A stretch of 44,624 bases of DNA from Desulfobacteraceae bacterium. GTDB lineage: Bacteria > Desulfobacterota > Desulfobacteria > Desulfobacterales > RPRI01. Shown piece by piece: positions 1 to 9,468 of this stretch. A program made the translations under genes and the position numbers. Positions within the stretch are counted from its first letter, which is position 1; the number at the start of each line of letters is the position of its first letter. Below the pieces are notes generated by a model. The model ran no database searches and was not told the DNA's origin. It saw nothing but the letters and a program-made list of their open reading frames with translations. The stretch spans positions 1-44,624 of the forward strand of contig RPRI01000029.1 in NCBI GenBank assembly GCA_003818505.1. Direction: 5' to 3'.

Positions 1-341
1 AAAGAGCGGCTCTGATAATTGAAATCAGATCTGTAAATCTGCTGATATCAGGTATTTCTTCTGATTTACCCGATATCAGATATCGTACTCACTTAAAAAC
101 CGGAGTTTCCGGATGGACACTAACTATCTTTATCCGGCAGGCCTGTCAAGGCCTTTGGGGTTCTTCTGGTTTCTGTGTTCGGCTAAAATGAATGATTTAT
201 GAGATTTTTTAAGAAGGAATCAAACATAAGTCTTGATTTAGAACCATAATCATGCTGTATCATAATACTAAGATAATCATAAAAAATATACCATTTGTGT
301 AAGGTTTTTACCTTATAACCTTTGGCTTTCGGGAGGTTGAT

Positions 342-1409
342 ATGAAGATAGAAATTATTAAAGCAGACAGACTAAAGCCGCTTCCGGATAGTTCCTCCCT
401 TGGCTTTGGAACAATATTTACCGATCACATGTTTAATATGGATTATAGCCCCGAAAAAGGGTGGCATAATCCCAGGATAGAGCCTTATGCGCCTATTATA
501 ATGGATCCGGCGACCATGGTTCTTCATTACGGACAGGCTGTATTTGAGGGGTTGAAAGCATACCGGACAAAAAAAGGCTCCATACAACTTTTTCGGCCTG
601 GAGAAAACTTTAAACGCCTCAATCGTTCCTGTCAGCTACTTTGCATACCCGAACTAGATAAATATTTTCTTCTGGATGCACTAAAACAACTGTTGGCCGT
701 TGAAAAAAACTGGGTTCCCAGCGCGCCTGAAACTTCTTTGTACATAAGGCCGACGGTTATTGCCATGGACCCTTTCCTGGGAGTGAGGGCATCCAATGAG
801 TACCGGTTTTATATAATTTTGTCCCCTGTTGGGGCGTATTATGCAGCAGGATTCAATCCTGTTAAAATTCTGGTAACAAAAGAGCATGTCCGTGCTGTCC
901 GCGGCGGTGTGGGTGAAGCCAAAACACCAGGAAACTATGCGGCAAGCCTTTATGCGGGTACGAGTGCTCATAAGCTTGGCTATACCCAGGTTCTTTGGCT
1001 TGATGGAATTGAGCAAAAGTATATAGAAGAAGTCGGGGCAATGAATATTTTTTTTGTAATTGATGACGAAATCATAACACCTGCGTTAAACGGAAGCATA
1101 CTTCACGGTATAACAAGGGATTCCGTAATTGCTCTTGCAAGAGAGTGGAGGTATAAAATGTCTGAACGCAGAATCAGTATTGATGAAGTTATGGAGGCCC
1201 ATGACTCAGGAAAGCTTAAAGAAGTCTTTGGTTCAGGAACAGCAGCGGTAATTTCACCTGTAGGGGAACTCAGGTACGGAGACAGGCTTATTACTGTATC
1301 GGGCGGGCAAGTGGGGCCGATGGCCAGCAAATTTTTTAAAGCCTTAACAGATATTCAATATGGAAGAGAAAAAGATACTATGGGCTGGATCGAGGAGGTT
1401 AATATATAG
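342..1409 (+). CDS. ilvE: Branched-chain amino acid aminotransferase (class IV PLP)
   Basis: 355 aa ORF; motifs HYGQAVFEGLKAYR, GVGEAKTPGNYAASL, YIEEVGAMNIFF, LNGSILHGITRDSVI typical of BCAT; upstream GGGAGG RBS-like sequence. Confidence 0.95.
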   Translation: MKIEIIKADRLKPLPDSSSLGFGTIFTDHMFNMDYSPEKGWHNPRIEPYAPIIMDPATMVLHYGQAVFEGLKAYRTKKGSIQLFRPGENFKRLNRSCQLLCIPELDKYFLLDALKQLLAVEKNWVPSAPETSLYIRPTVIAMDPFLGVRASNEYRFYIILSPVGAYYAAGFNPVKILVTKEHVRAVRGGVGEAKTPGNYAASLYAGTSAHKLGYTQVLWLDGIEQKYIEEVGAMNIFFVIDDEIITPALNGSILHGITRDSVIALAREWRYKMSERRISIDEVMEAHDSGKLKEVFGSGTAAVISPVGELRYGDRLITVSGGQVGPMASKFFKALTDIQYGREKDTMGWIEEVNI

Positions 1410-1441
1410 ATTTCATTTGCCAGTAATTCAGGAGAAGAATA

Positions 1442-2830
1442 TTGAAAAACCCTGATGCCAGAAAGCATGTTCCGGCTATTGTCGCCAAGATGGAGCAAGA
1501 GAAGCTTCCCCCTGTAGTGATTGATAATTTCATATATTATTATAATAAGGTTGTCAGCGGTGAAACAGGAATTATATACGACAATGAGATCGAATGCGTA
1601 AGAACAAATGAAATCGATGATATAAACGACCTTTCCGAGTATTATGATGCAGGAAAAAAGGCAATTAAGAAATCCATAAGAATTGTCTTAAATGGCGGCC
1701 TTGGCACAAGCATGGGATTAAGAAGAGCCAAATCGCTTATTGAAGCAAGAGACGGGAAAACGTTCCTTGATATAATCGTGAGACAGGCTGAAAGAAGCAA
1801 TGTCCAGCTTGCCTTGATGAATAGCTTTAAGACACACGAGGACACAGCCGAAGCTCTCAGGAAAATGAAATTACCGGCATTCCCCGTTTTATTTCTTCAG
1901 TATAAATATCCCAAGATTCTGCGGGAGGGACTTGGTCCTGCAATCTGGCCGGAAAACAATGAATTGGAATGGAATCCGCCGGGACATGGAGAAATTTATA
2001 CGGCGCTTCATACCTCGGGAATGCTTGATAAGCTGCTTGCGGAAGGGATATCTTATGCTTTCATATCAAACGCGGATAATCTGGGTGCCACTCTGGATGA
2101 AACGGTTTTGGGTTATTTTGCTGAAATAGGATTTCCTTTTTTGATGGAGGTTGCAGAGAGAACCCCGTCTGATTTGAAGGGCGGACACATCGCAAGACAC
2201 AGGAGCGGGCGTTTAATTTTACGAGAGGCGACCCAGTGCCCTGTTGATGAACTTGATGCCTTCAGGGATACGAGCTGTTACAAGTTTTTCAATACAAACA
2301 ACATCTGGATAAATCTTGTGTATTTAAAAGAACTTGTTAAAAAACACGGATCGGTTCATTTGCCTTTGATTCTGAACCCTAAGACATTGGACCCAAGAGA
2401 TGAAGGAAGCCCCAGAGTATATCATATAGAAACAGCGATGGGGGCGGCTATTGCACTTTTTGACGGCGCAACCGCGGTGAGGGTTCCGCGAACCAGATTT
2501 TTCCCGGTGAAAAAATGTGAAGATCTGCTGGCCGTGCGATCAGATTGCTATCTTATCAAAGATGAAAAGCTTATAGTAAATCCTGAAAGGACACTTAAGC
2601 CGATACGCATAAACCTTGATTCGAAATTTTTCGGTAAAATAGATCAGTTTAATGAACGATTTAATGAGGGTGTTCCATCTCTGATCAAATGTGAATCAAT
2701 GACAATATATGGAGATGTTGTTTTTGAAAAGAATGTCAGAATTGAAGGAAACATTGTTATTGCAAACAGAGGACACTCCAGGGCAATAATAAAGAAAAAT
2801 ACGGTTATAGACAGCGATATAACATTTTAG
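1442..2830 (+). CDS. UTP--glucose-1-phosphate uridylyltransferase (eukaryotic-type UGPase family), TTG start
   Basis: 462 aa; VLNGGLGTSMG nucleotide-binding motif, PPGHGEIYTAL, FISNADNLGATLD, FNTNNIWINL; RBS-like AGGAGAAG before TTG. Confidence 0.88.
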   Translation: MKNPDARKHVPAIVAKMEQEKLPPVVIDNFIYYYNKVVSGETGIIYDNEIECVRTNEIDDINDLSEYYDAGKKAIKKSIRIVLNGGLGTSMGLRRAKSLIEARDGKTFLDIIVRQAERSNVQLALMNSFKTHEDTAEALRKMKLPAFPVLFLQYKYPKILREGLGPAIWPENNELEWNPPGHGEIYTALHTSGMLDKLLAEGISYAFISNADNLGATLDETVLGYFAEIGFPFLMEVAERTPSDLKGGHIARHRSGRLILREATQCPVDELDAFRDTSCYKFFNTNNIWINLVYLKELVKKHGSVHLPLILNPKTLDPRDEGSPRVYHIETAMGAAIALFDGATAVRVPRTRFFPVKKCEDLLAVRSDCYLIKDEKLIVNPERTLKPIRINLDSKFFGKIDQFNERFNEGVPSLIKCESMTIYGDVVFEKNVRIEGNIVIANRGHSRAIIKKNTVIDSDITF

Positions 2831-2847
2831 ATATATATAACAAGGAT

Positions 2848-4275
2848 TTATCTTTTTTTCACTTCGTAATCAACAGTAACGGTATCGCTTGAACCGGGTG
2901 CGATTTTCACTGAAGGACTTAAAGCTATTTTTACGGAAAGAGTGTCTGAGTTGTAAATATTATTGAGATAAACCTTTTCAGTATATACCGTTGAAATTCT
3001 GTCCAAAATACGGCTTCCTCCGATCAGCACAACTCTGGATGGTTTGATTTTTACTGTTTCCATGAATAAATGTTTGGGCAATTTGCCTGTCCAGTCAATC
3101 TGAATTGGCACTTCTTTTACAACGGGAATTCCGAGGGTTACATCGACAACCGGGGGAGTAACCTTTTTAAGAAATATTCCTGGCGGAAGAGATACGTTTT
3201 CATCTGTTATCACAAAACTGTTTTTTCCGACGGACGCCCTGCCAAGATCTATTTTGACTTTGACCTGTTCCGGCCGCATTGATTTAATAAGAGATCCTGA
3301 TCCGCTCAAATTAAGAGTGACCGAATTAATGGAAGTGTCGATTATTTCCACTTCGGAATTTCTATTCATGTATTCAACGGATGTTTCCAGGTTGATAAGG
3401 GTTTCTAAGCCTCGTGAAAAGCTGAACCAGACTCCGACAATAAACAGGAAGGAAACAAGCGCGGCAGCGGATATTCTGAAATTTTCTTTACGCTGATCAT
3501 GCCTAAGCATTGGTCTGTCTCCGAGATATTCCTGCAATTGGTGTTCGAGTTCTTTCCTGTGGTTTACGGGGTATATTCGGGAATTCCTTGCCACTGAAAC
3601 AGAGCCTCTTTCCTCAGAGACAACAACTACCATGGTGTCGGTAGCCTCGGCCAGTCCAAGAGCGGCTCGGTGACGGGTTCCATAGTATGAAGGAAGATCA
3701 TTTTTGTGAGAAAGAGGAAGAATGCATGCAACCTCTGTTATTCTGTCTTTGTGTATTATGGCTGCGCCATCATGCACAGGGTTATCGGGCCAGAAAATAC
3801 TCATTATCATTTCTTTGGACACAATGCCGCGCCAGGGTATTCCGCTTTGAACCACATCTTCTATATCTTCATTTGCCGGAAATACGATAAGCGCTCCGAT
3901 GTGTTTCCGTGCAAGTTCGAAAACGCTTTCGGCGATTATTTCAACCGGAGACGTAATAGCTTTTTGAGAAAATCCCCAAAGAATTGTTTTAAGGTTTTTT
4001 GCCTGCAAAACACTGCGTATTTCATTTCTGAAGACAACAATAATTATTAATGCTGCAACAGCAGTAATGCCCTGAATTGCCCAGCTTGTGATAATAAGTC
4101 CCAGGGAAAAAGCCAGTCTTTGGAAAAACCATAGAAATGCAATTCCTATAAGTACTCGGAAAGCATTTGTTCCGCGGAAGAGGATATAGAACCTGAACAA
4201 TATATAGCTGTTGAGTGAAATATCGACAATATCCTGCCATCTGATGCTTGAAAAAAAAGAGAGAATATTATTCAT
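2848..4275 (-). CDS. Membrane diadenylate cyclase (CdaA/DisA_N) fused to YbbR (CdaR-like) domains
   Basis: 475 aa; N-terminal TM helices, DAC motifs PVHDGAAIIHKDRI and YGTRHRAALGLAE, another TM (~aa 270), then YbbR-like beta repeats. Confidence 0.88.
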   Translation of the reverse strand: MNNILSFFSSIRWQDIVDISLNSYILFRFYILFRGTNAFRVLIGIAFLWFFQRLAFSLGLIITSWAIQGITAVAALIIIVVFRNEIRSVLQAKNLKTILWGFSQKAITSPVEIIAESVFELARKHIGALIVFPANEDIEDVVQSGIPWRGIVSKEMIMSIFWPDNPVHDGAAIIHKDRITEVACILPLSHKNDLPSYYGTRHRAALGLAEATDTMVVVVSEERGSVSVARNSRIYPVNHRKELEHQLQEYLGDRPMLRHDQRKENFRISAAALVSFLFIVGVWFSFSRGLETLINLETSVEYMNRNSEVEIIDTSINSVTLNLSGSGSLIKSMRPEQVKVKIDLGRASVGKNSFVITDENVSLPPGIFLKKVTPPVVDVTLGIPVVKEVPIQIDWTGKLPKHLFMETVKIKPSRVVLIGGSRILDRISTVYTEKVYLNNIYNSDTLSVKIALSPSVKIAPGSSDTVTVDYEVKKR

Positions 4276-4520
4276 ACTTTAACCGGATAGAATTTTAGCC
4301 CTTTACATGACATCCGGCATAACGCCGTGTCGGGGCAAGGGGCGCATGCAAATTGTTCAAAGCTCACATTTGAGCGTGTGAAGATTTATATTGCCAAAAT
4401 ATATGGTATTGTAAATTTTTCAAGTAAAAAATTAATAATTTATCTATCATTTTTATTATATATCACGTGGCATCGAGTATTACGGACTTTCCAATGACGG
4501 AAAAAATGAAAACAAATAGC

Positions 4521-4549
4521 TTGACAAATAATTTAATAAACATTAAATA
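4521..4549 (+). promoter_or_regulatory. Candidate sigma-70 promoter (TTGACA-17 bp-TAAATA)
   Basis: TTGACA at 4521-4526, 17-nt spacer, TAAATA 4544-4549; about 225 nt upstream of the CBM48 gene; overlaps inverted repeat AACATT...AATGTT. Confidence 0.5.
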
Positions 4550-4778
4550 TAACAATGTTTTAGTGCTGACAGACTTATAAAAAGTCATTTTTTGATTGTT
4601 ACGAGAATATAGTATTAAATGCTCGCAAAGTTCAGATATTCCAGTCTGCTATTCTTACAGGTATTATTATTTTACACTCCGGTATGTCTGAATCATTTTG
4701 CTGTGGTTTTTGCTGAAAGGAAATCTTTTATGTAAAAACATTAATGATGCAGAATCCAGAGTTATTGCAGGGGGGCAT

Positions 4779-5063
4779 ATGAAAAAAGGAAAAGCAAAAG
4801 CAGGACAAAGGAGAATAACTTTTACATTTGAAACTCCCGGGGCAAATAATGTATTTTTGATGGGGGACTTTAATGAATGGGACGAGAAAGTGCATCCCAT
4901 GAGAAAGTATGAAAATGATATCTGGAAAAAAACTGTTTTTCTTGATCCCGGAAGATACGAATACAAATTTCTGGTTGATGGGCAATGGTATAAAGATCCT
5001 AATAATTCTAATCTTTGTCCAAACCGCTTCGGAACCAACAACAATTTCCTGATTGTTTCATAA
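4779..5063 (+). CDS. Stand-alone glycogen-binding domain protein (AMPK/CBM48, isoamylase N-terminal-like)
   Basis: ITFTFETPGANNVFLMGDFNEWDEKVHPM...YEYKFLVDGQWYKDP is characteristic CBM48; ATG at 4779 preceded by GGGGGG. Confidence 0.88.
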   Translation: MKKGKAKAGQRRITFTFETPGANNVFLMGDFNEWDEKVHPMRKYENDIWKKTVFLDPGRYEYKFLVDGQWYKDPNNSNLCPNRFGTNNNFLIVS

Positions 5064-5315
5064 CGAACATCGGGCGAGCAATTTTAACAGCTTTCATTCC
5101 CCGGCGCAGGGTATGAAATCATGCGAACCGAGGCACGAATCCCGGCACGGCCTTTAACTGACCGTTTTGCTAAGAACACTTAATGGTCGGCAAACCGGAT
5201 GAGATAATCTAAGATACCCCGCTGATTACGGTGGGTGGCTTAATATCGAAAAGGGCAAATTCATACTTTTTTAAAAGACTGCCGGGAGAATAACCTTGAT
5301 GAAGGAGAACTCAAA

Positions 5316-5942
5316 ATGGCAGTAAATGCTTTGGAATTTATAACATGGCTTGGACATTCCGGTTTTTCAATAACAGCAGGCGGAAAAGTTATTTTTATTG
5401 ATCCTTATGAAATCGGTGATTGCGGAAAAGCCGATATCATTCTTATTACCCATTCTCATTATGACCACTGCTCGGTTCCTGATATAAATAAAATTAAAAC
5501 TCCCTCGACCTTATTTGTTACGGAAAAGGACTCTGCGGCTGTTCTTTCAGGAGATGTTCGTGTGGTTAAGCCGGGAGATAAAATATTAGAATCCGGAATA
5601 GCGATTGAAGCTGTTCCGGCATACAATATCAACAAGAATTTTCATCCCCAAAAAAACAACTGGTTAGGCTTTATTCTAACCATCTGTGATAATAAGATAT
5701 ATCATGCAGGAGATACCGATCTGATACCTGAAATGAGTTCTTTCTGTGCCGATATTGCACTGCTGCCGGTTTCAGGGACCTATGTGATGACTGCCGATGA
5801 AGCTGTTGAAGCTGCAAAACTTATCAAACCGAAAATTGCCGTACCGATGCATTACGATACAATAGTGGGATCAAAAAACGATGCAATGGAATTTAAAAAT
5901 TCTCTTGAAGGATTCTGTGAAGTGGTTATTATGGAAAAATGA
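5316..5942 (+). CDS. Metallo-beta-lactamase fold metal-dependent hydrolase (UPF0173-like)
   Basis: HSHYDHC, YHAGDTDLIPEM, PMHYDTIVGS motifs. Confidence 0.87.
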   Translation: MAVNALEFITWLGHSGFSITAGGKVIFIDPYEIGDCGKADIILITHSHYDHCSVPDINKIKTPSTLFVTEKDSAAVLSGDVRVVKPGDKILESGIAIEAVPAYNINKNFHPQKNNWLGFILTICDNKIYHAGDTDLIPEMSSFCADIALLPVSGTYVMTADEAVEAAKLIKPKIAVPMHYDTIVGSKNDAMEFKNSLEGFCEVVIMEK

Positions 5943-5984
5943 ATCCTGCAATGAAAAACCGGATATTTGAAAGGGTAGGTAATA

Positions 5985-6986
5985 TTGACTGAAGGTGCCC
6001 ATAATGCTTCTGATAAGAAGCTTGTTGTTGGAATAGGCTCGGCGCTGGTTGATATTCTGACGCTTGAAGATGAGGCGTTTTTAAACAGAGCCGGAGCCGC
6101 AAAAGGCGGAATGATTCTTGTTTCCAATGATATTATTGAAAATACATTATCTATGACCACAAAAAAACCCAGCATTGTTCCAGGTGGTTCGGCTTGTAAT
6201 ACGATTGTTGGAATAGGCCGTTTGGGCGGGGCAGCTCGTTTTGTCGGGAAACTGGGTAAGGATAAGCTGGGAGAACTGTTTGAAAAAGACCTTGAAAAAA
6301 ACAATGTTGAACCGTTTCTTTTCACGTCTTTTTCTCCTACCGGAAGAGTTCTTTCAATAATAACTCCTGATGCTCAACGCTCTATGTTTACATGCCTTGG
6401 GGCAGCTTCAGAAACGAAACCTGAAGAGATTACAGAAAACTGTTTTAAAGGCGCTGTGATTGTGCATATAGAGGGCTACCTGTTGTTCAACAGGGAGCTA
6501 ATACAGTCTGCTCTTGTTTCTGCAAAGGAAGCCGGAGCTCTTGTTTCACTTGATCTTGCCAGTTTTACGGTTGTTGAGGAATCGAAAGAGTTTCTGGAGA
6601 AACTTGTTGATGATTATGTAGATATCCTTATTGCCAATGAAGATGAGGCGTTTGCATTTACCGGGCATAAAGATGAATTACTGGCGCTGGCATCTCTTTC
6701 AAAGCTATCTGAAATAGCGGTGTTAAAGCTGGGTAAAAAAGGAAGTTATATCTCAAGGAATGGGGAAATAATCAAAGTCGAACCAAAGGGAAATGGCTTT
6801 GCGGTAGATACAACGGGAGCAGGAGATCTGTGGGCGGCCGGTTTTTTATATGGATTTGTTAATGGCTACCCTCTTGAAAAATGTGGTGAGCTCGCTTCAG
6901 CCTGCGGGTATGAAGTTTGTCAGGTTGTGGGCGCTAATATTCCGGAAGAAGGCTGGGAAAGAATAAAGGAAATAATCAGGAAATAG
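5985..6986 (+). CDS. PfkB-family carbohydrate/nucleoside kinase (adenosine kinase-like), TTG start
   Basis: PGGSACNTIVGIGRLGG and DTTGAGDLWAAGFLYG signatures. Confidence 0.88.
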   Translation: MTEGAHNASDKKLVVGIGSALVDILTLEDEAFLNRAGAAKGGMILVSNDIIENTLSMTTKKPSIVPGGSACNTIVGIGRLGGAARFVGKLGKDKLGELFEKDLEKNNVEPFLFTSFSPTGRVLSIITPDAQRSMFTCLGAASETKPEEITENCFKGAVIVHIEGYLLFNRELIQSALVSAKEAGALVSLDLASFTVVEESKEFLEKLVDDYVDILIANEDEAFAFTGHKDELLALASLSKLSEIAVLKLGKKGSYISRNGEIIKVEPKGNGFAVDTTGAGDLWAAGFLYGFVNGYPLEKCGELASACGYEVCQVVGANIPEEGWERIKEIIRK

Positions 6987-7001
6987 ACATACGGAGAAAC
7001 A

Positions 7002-7685
7002 ATGGCAAAAAAGAAAATAACACGAAAAGAACTCCTGAACGAACCGGATGAATTTATATCTTTTTCATCCAGGCTGTTAGGTTTTACAGCAACATATAAA
7101 GAACAGATATTATATGCTGTAGGTGCCTTAGTCCTGATTGGAATTGTTTTATCAGGATATGGATATTCTTCTCGCAAAGCAGAGAGAGAAGCTTTTATCA
7201 TGCTGGAAAAGGCAAAGACGGATTATGAAGTTTCTCTCAGCAAAAATGGCCCTGGAACTGCTTTGAATGAGGCCAAAGATGATTTTACTAAGATTATGGC
7301 AAAATACTCAGGAAAGCGTGGTGGAAAAATGGCCGGGCTTGCTTTAGCCAATGCTTATTACAATGCAGGGGATATGGATTCGTCCATTGAGCAATACCAT
7401 AAAGCGCTTAAGGCTTTTAATGATGATAGTGCTGTTAAAAGCCAGTTATTAATAAGCCTTGGATATGCTTACGAAGCAAAAAATGATTTGCAATCCGCAG
7501 TAAATCAATTTGAAATGATTGTTTCAGAACCTGATAATTTCCTGAAAGATGAAGCTTTATTTAATCTCGGAAGGCTTTTTGCAGTAATGGATGATGAAAA
7601 AAAGAGTAAAGCCGCCTATCAGAAGATAGTTTCCGATTTTACAGAGTCACTTTATCTTGAAATCGCAAAAGAGCGCGCATCTTGA
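7002..7685 (+). CDS. Membrane-anchored tetratricopeptide-repeat protein (YfgM-like)
   Basis: single TM near aa 35-55, followed by TPR-like repeats (ALANAYYNAGDMDSSIEQYHKAL; LISLGYAYEAKNDLQSAVNQFE). Confidence 0.75.
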   Translation: MAKKKITRKELLNEPDEFISFSSRLLGFTATYKEQILYAVGALVLIGIVLSGYGYSSRKAEREAFIMLEKAKTDYEVSLSKNGPGTALNEAKDDFTKIMAKYSGKRGGKMAGLALANAYYNAGDMDSSIEQYHKALKAFNDDSAVKSQLLISLGYAYEAKNDLQSAVNQFEMIVSEPDNFLKDEALFNLGRLFAVMDDEKKSKAAYQKIVSDFTESLYLEIAKERAS

Positions 7686-7697
7686 ATTTTCTTTCTT

Positions 7698-7776
7698 CCA
7701 AAATATTAACGGCCCGCCGAAACAATTTCCGGCTGGCCGTTAAGGAGGAAAGATGAACAATTATCAGGTTTAAATA
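7698..7776 (-). ncRNA. Candidate sigma-54-dependent small RNA
   Basis: Begins about 12 nt downstream of a -24/-12 element on the minus strand and ends with hairpin UUAACGGCC...GGCCGUUAA + UAUUUU; contains UCUUUCCUCCUU. Confidence 0.5.
7706..7743 (-). terminator. Stem-loop terminator-like (9-bp perfect outer stem); U-rich tail on the minus-strand side
   Basis: TTAACGGCC (7706-7714) ... GGCCGTTAA (7735-7743); minus-strand tail is TATTTT, plus-strand tail is GGAGGAAAG. Confidence 0.55.
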
Positions 7777-7783
7777 TTTATAT

Positions 7784-7801
7784 CTGCAAACTTCTTGCCA
7801 G
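7784..7801 (-). promoter_or_regulatory. Candidate sigma-54 promoter CTGGCAAGAAGTTTGCAG
   Basis: TGGCAA-N5-TTGCA versus consensus TGGCAC-N5-TTGCW; GG/GC spacing of 10 nt. Confidence 0.6.
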
Positions 7802-7930
7802 TGTACCATATTAACACACCTCAAACCGATGTGTTTTTGATTATGCTTTAAATCAAGAAGGTTACATGATATAAATATTTGGTTTTTCCTTGATCCCTAT
7901 TCGCAGTATCTGCTTTTTCTTTAAGAACAA

Positions 7931-8017
7931 GTTCAATTATTTGAACTGTATCCGGCATGCTATTAATACAACACCTTGAATATCTTAATAATTATTATTA
8001 TTCAATTATTTGAACTG
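7931..8017. promoter_or_regulatory. Two palindromic sites sharing the exact 17-mer TTCAATTATTTGAACTG (candidate enhancer sites)
   Basis: Site 1 GTTCAATTATTTGAAC 7931-7946; site 2 ATTCAATTATTTGAAC 8000-8015; a weaker relative GTTCATGATTTTGAAC at 8082-8097. Confidence 0.55.
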
Positions 8018-8083
8018 GGCGCTTGAAGATGATTATATATTATTATATGATGATAAATCAAGGTTTTGTGTAATATTTGCTGT

Positions 8084-9466
8084 TCATGATTTTGAACCTG
8101 CATCAATATTGAACTTTTTTAGCTTCTGACTAAGGCCGCTTTTCCCGATGCCGAGTAATTCCGCTGCGTGCGATTGAACATAATTGGCTTTTTTCAGGGC
8201 TCTTGCAATAATTGACTGCTCGATCAGATCAAGTGTTTCATATAATTTTGCATTATGCGGAATTCCTTCAAAATGAAGTGTGTTCGAAACCTTATCCTTG
8301 AATTCCCTCGGAAGATCGGATACCCGGATTTTATCTCCTGTACAAAGAATCACGGCTCTCTCGATATAGCTTTCAAGTTCACGGACGTTTCCCGGCCAGG
8401 TGTAATCATATAAAAGCCGTTCAACTTCAGCATCAGTGCCTGTTACAGGAGGCCCTGTCTTTCTTTCGGCAGCATATTTTTTTATGAAGTGATCAAGGAG
8501 CAGTCGGATATCTTCAAATCTTTCTCTCAAAGGGGGAATTACGATATTCAGAACATTTAAACGGTAAAAAAGATCTTCTCTGAAACGTCCCTGTTTTACC
8601 TCTTCTTTCAAATGCCGGTTTGTTGCGGCTATTATTCGGATATCCACAGATATTTGTTTAATTCCTCCGACCCTTTCAAAGGTTTTTTCCTGCAGCGCAC
8701 GAAGCAGTTTTACTTGCAGATTTTGTGACAGTTCAGATATCTCATCCAAAAAAAGAGTGCCGCGGTCAGCCAGTTCGAACCTGCCTTTTTTCATTGCAAT
8801 GGCTCCGGTAAAGGCTCCTTTTTCGTGGCCAAACAATTCGCTTTCAAGGAGATTTTCAGCAAGAGCAGCACAATTTACGGCTATAAAAGGTTTATCCCGT
8901 CTGGGACTGTTAAAATGTATTGATTTTGCGACAAGCTCCTTTCCCGTGCCGCTTTCTCCTTCGATTAAGATCGTAGCGGACGACGGGGAAATTTTTTTTA
9001 TGGTTTCGAAAACACTTTTCATGGTCTTGCTTTTGCCGATAATGTTTCCGAAATTATATTGTGATTCCACAACATCACGAAGCCGCCTGTTCTCTTTAAC
9101 GACTCTGTACATTGCCGCTGCTTTTTTTACATAAATCACAAGCCTCTCGTTGTCGAAAGGTTTAAGTATGTAATTATAAGCTCCTTTCTGCATTGCTTCC
9201 ACGGCTTTTTCAACTGTTCCATGAGCCGTCATCATTATTACGGGTAGATCGGGGTCCGTCAGTTTTATTCTTTCCAGAAGCTCAATGCCGTCAATAAGAG
9301 GCATTTTCATATCTGTGAGTACAAGATCAATGTCAGAATTTTTTATTATTTCAAGTGCGGTGAGACCATTGTTTGCAGTCAGAGTTTCATATCCTTCTTC
9401 CTCAAGAACCGCACTTAAAATAGGAGGATAGTTCTTCTCGTCATCAACGATTAAAATTGTTTCCAT
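8084..9466 (-). CDS. Sigma-54-dependent response regulator (NtrC family: REC-AAA+-Fis HTH)
   Basis: REC (DLVLTDMKMP), GESGTGKELVAKSIH, GAFTGA motif (ELFGHEKGAFTGAI), C-terminal Fis-type HTH. Confidence 0.95.
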   Translation of the reverse strand: METILIVDDEKNYPPILSAVLEEEGYETLTANNGLTALEIIKNSDIDLVLTDMKMPLIDGIELLERIKLTDPDLPVIMMTAHGTVEKAVEAMQKGAYNYILKPFDNERLVIYVKKAAAMYRVVKENRRLRDVVESQYNFGNIIGKSKTMKSVFETIKKISPSSATILIEGESGTGKELVAKSIHFNSPRRDKPFIAVNCAALAENLLESELFGHEKGAFTGAIAMKKGRFELADRGTLFLDEISELSQNLQVKLLRALQEKTFERVGGIKQISVDIRIIAATNRHLKEEVKQGRFREDLFYRLNVLNIVIPPLRERFEDIRLLLDHFIKKYAAERKTGPPVTGTDAEVERLLYDYTWPGNVRELESYIERAVILCTGDKIRVSDLPREFKDKVSNTLHFEGIPHNAKLYETLDLIEQSIIARALKKANYVQSHAAELLGIGKSGLSQKLKKFNIDAGSKS

Positions 9467-9468
9467 AA

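Noticed and set aside
1-200. Several ATATCAG-rich inverted repeats upstream of ilvE
   Set aside because: AT-rich short palindromes without a coherent riboswitch or operator pattern I could support.
372-1330. Minus-strand ORFs antisense to ilvE
   Set aside because: Shadow ORFs inside a well-supported gene; no family signal. The same applies to the other antisense ORFs listed throughout the track.
5070-5310. Intergenic block checked for tRNA/ncRNA
   Set aside because: No cloverleaf or recognisable structured RNA by eye.
7753-7773. 6-codon ORF ATGAACAATTATCAGGTTTAA with strong SD
   Set aside because: Possible but too short to support; the minus-strand sRNA reading explains the hairpin/T-run orientation better.
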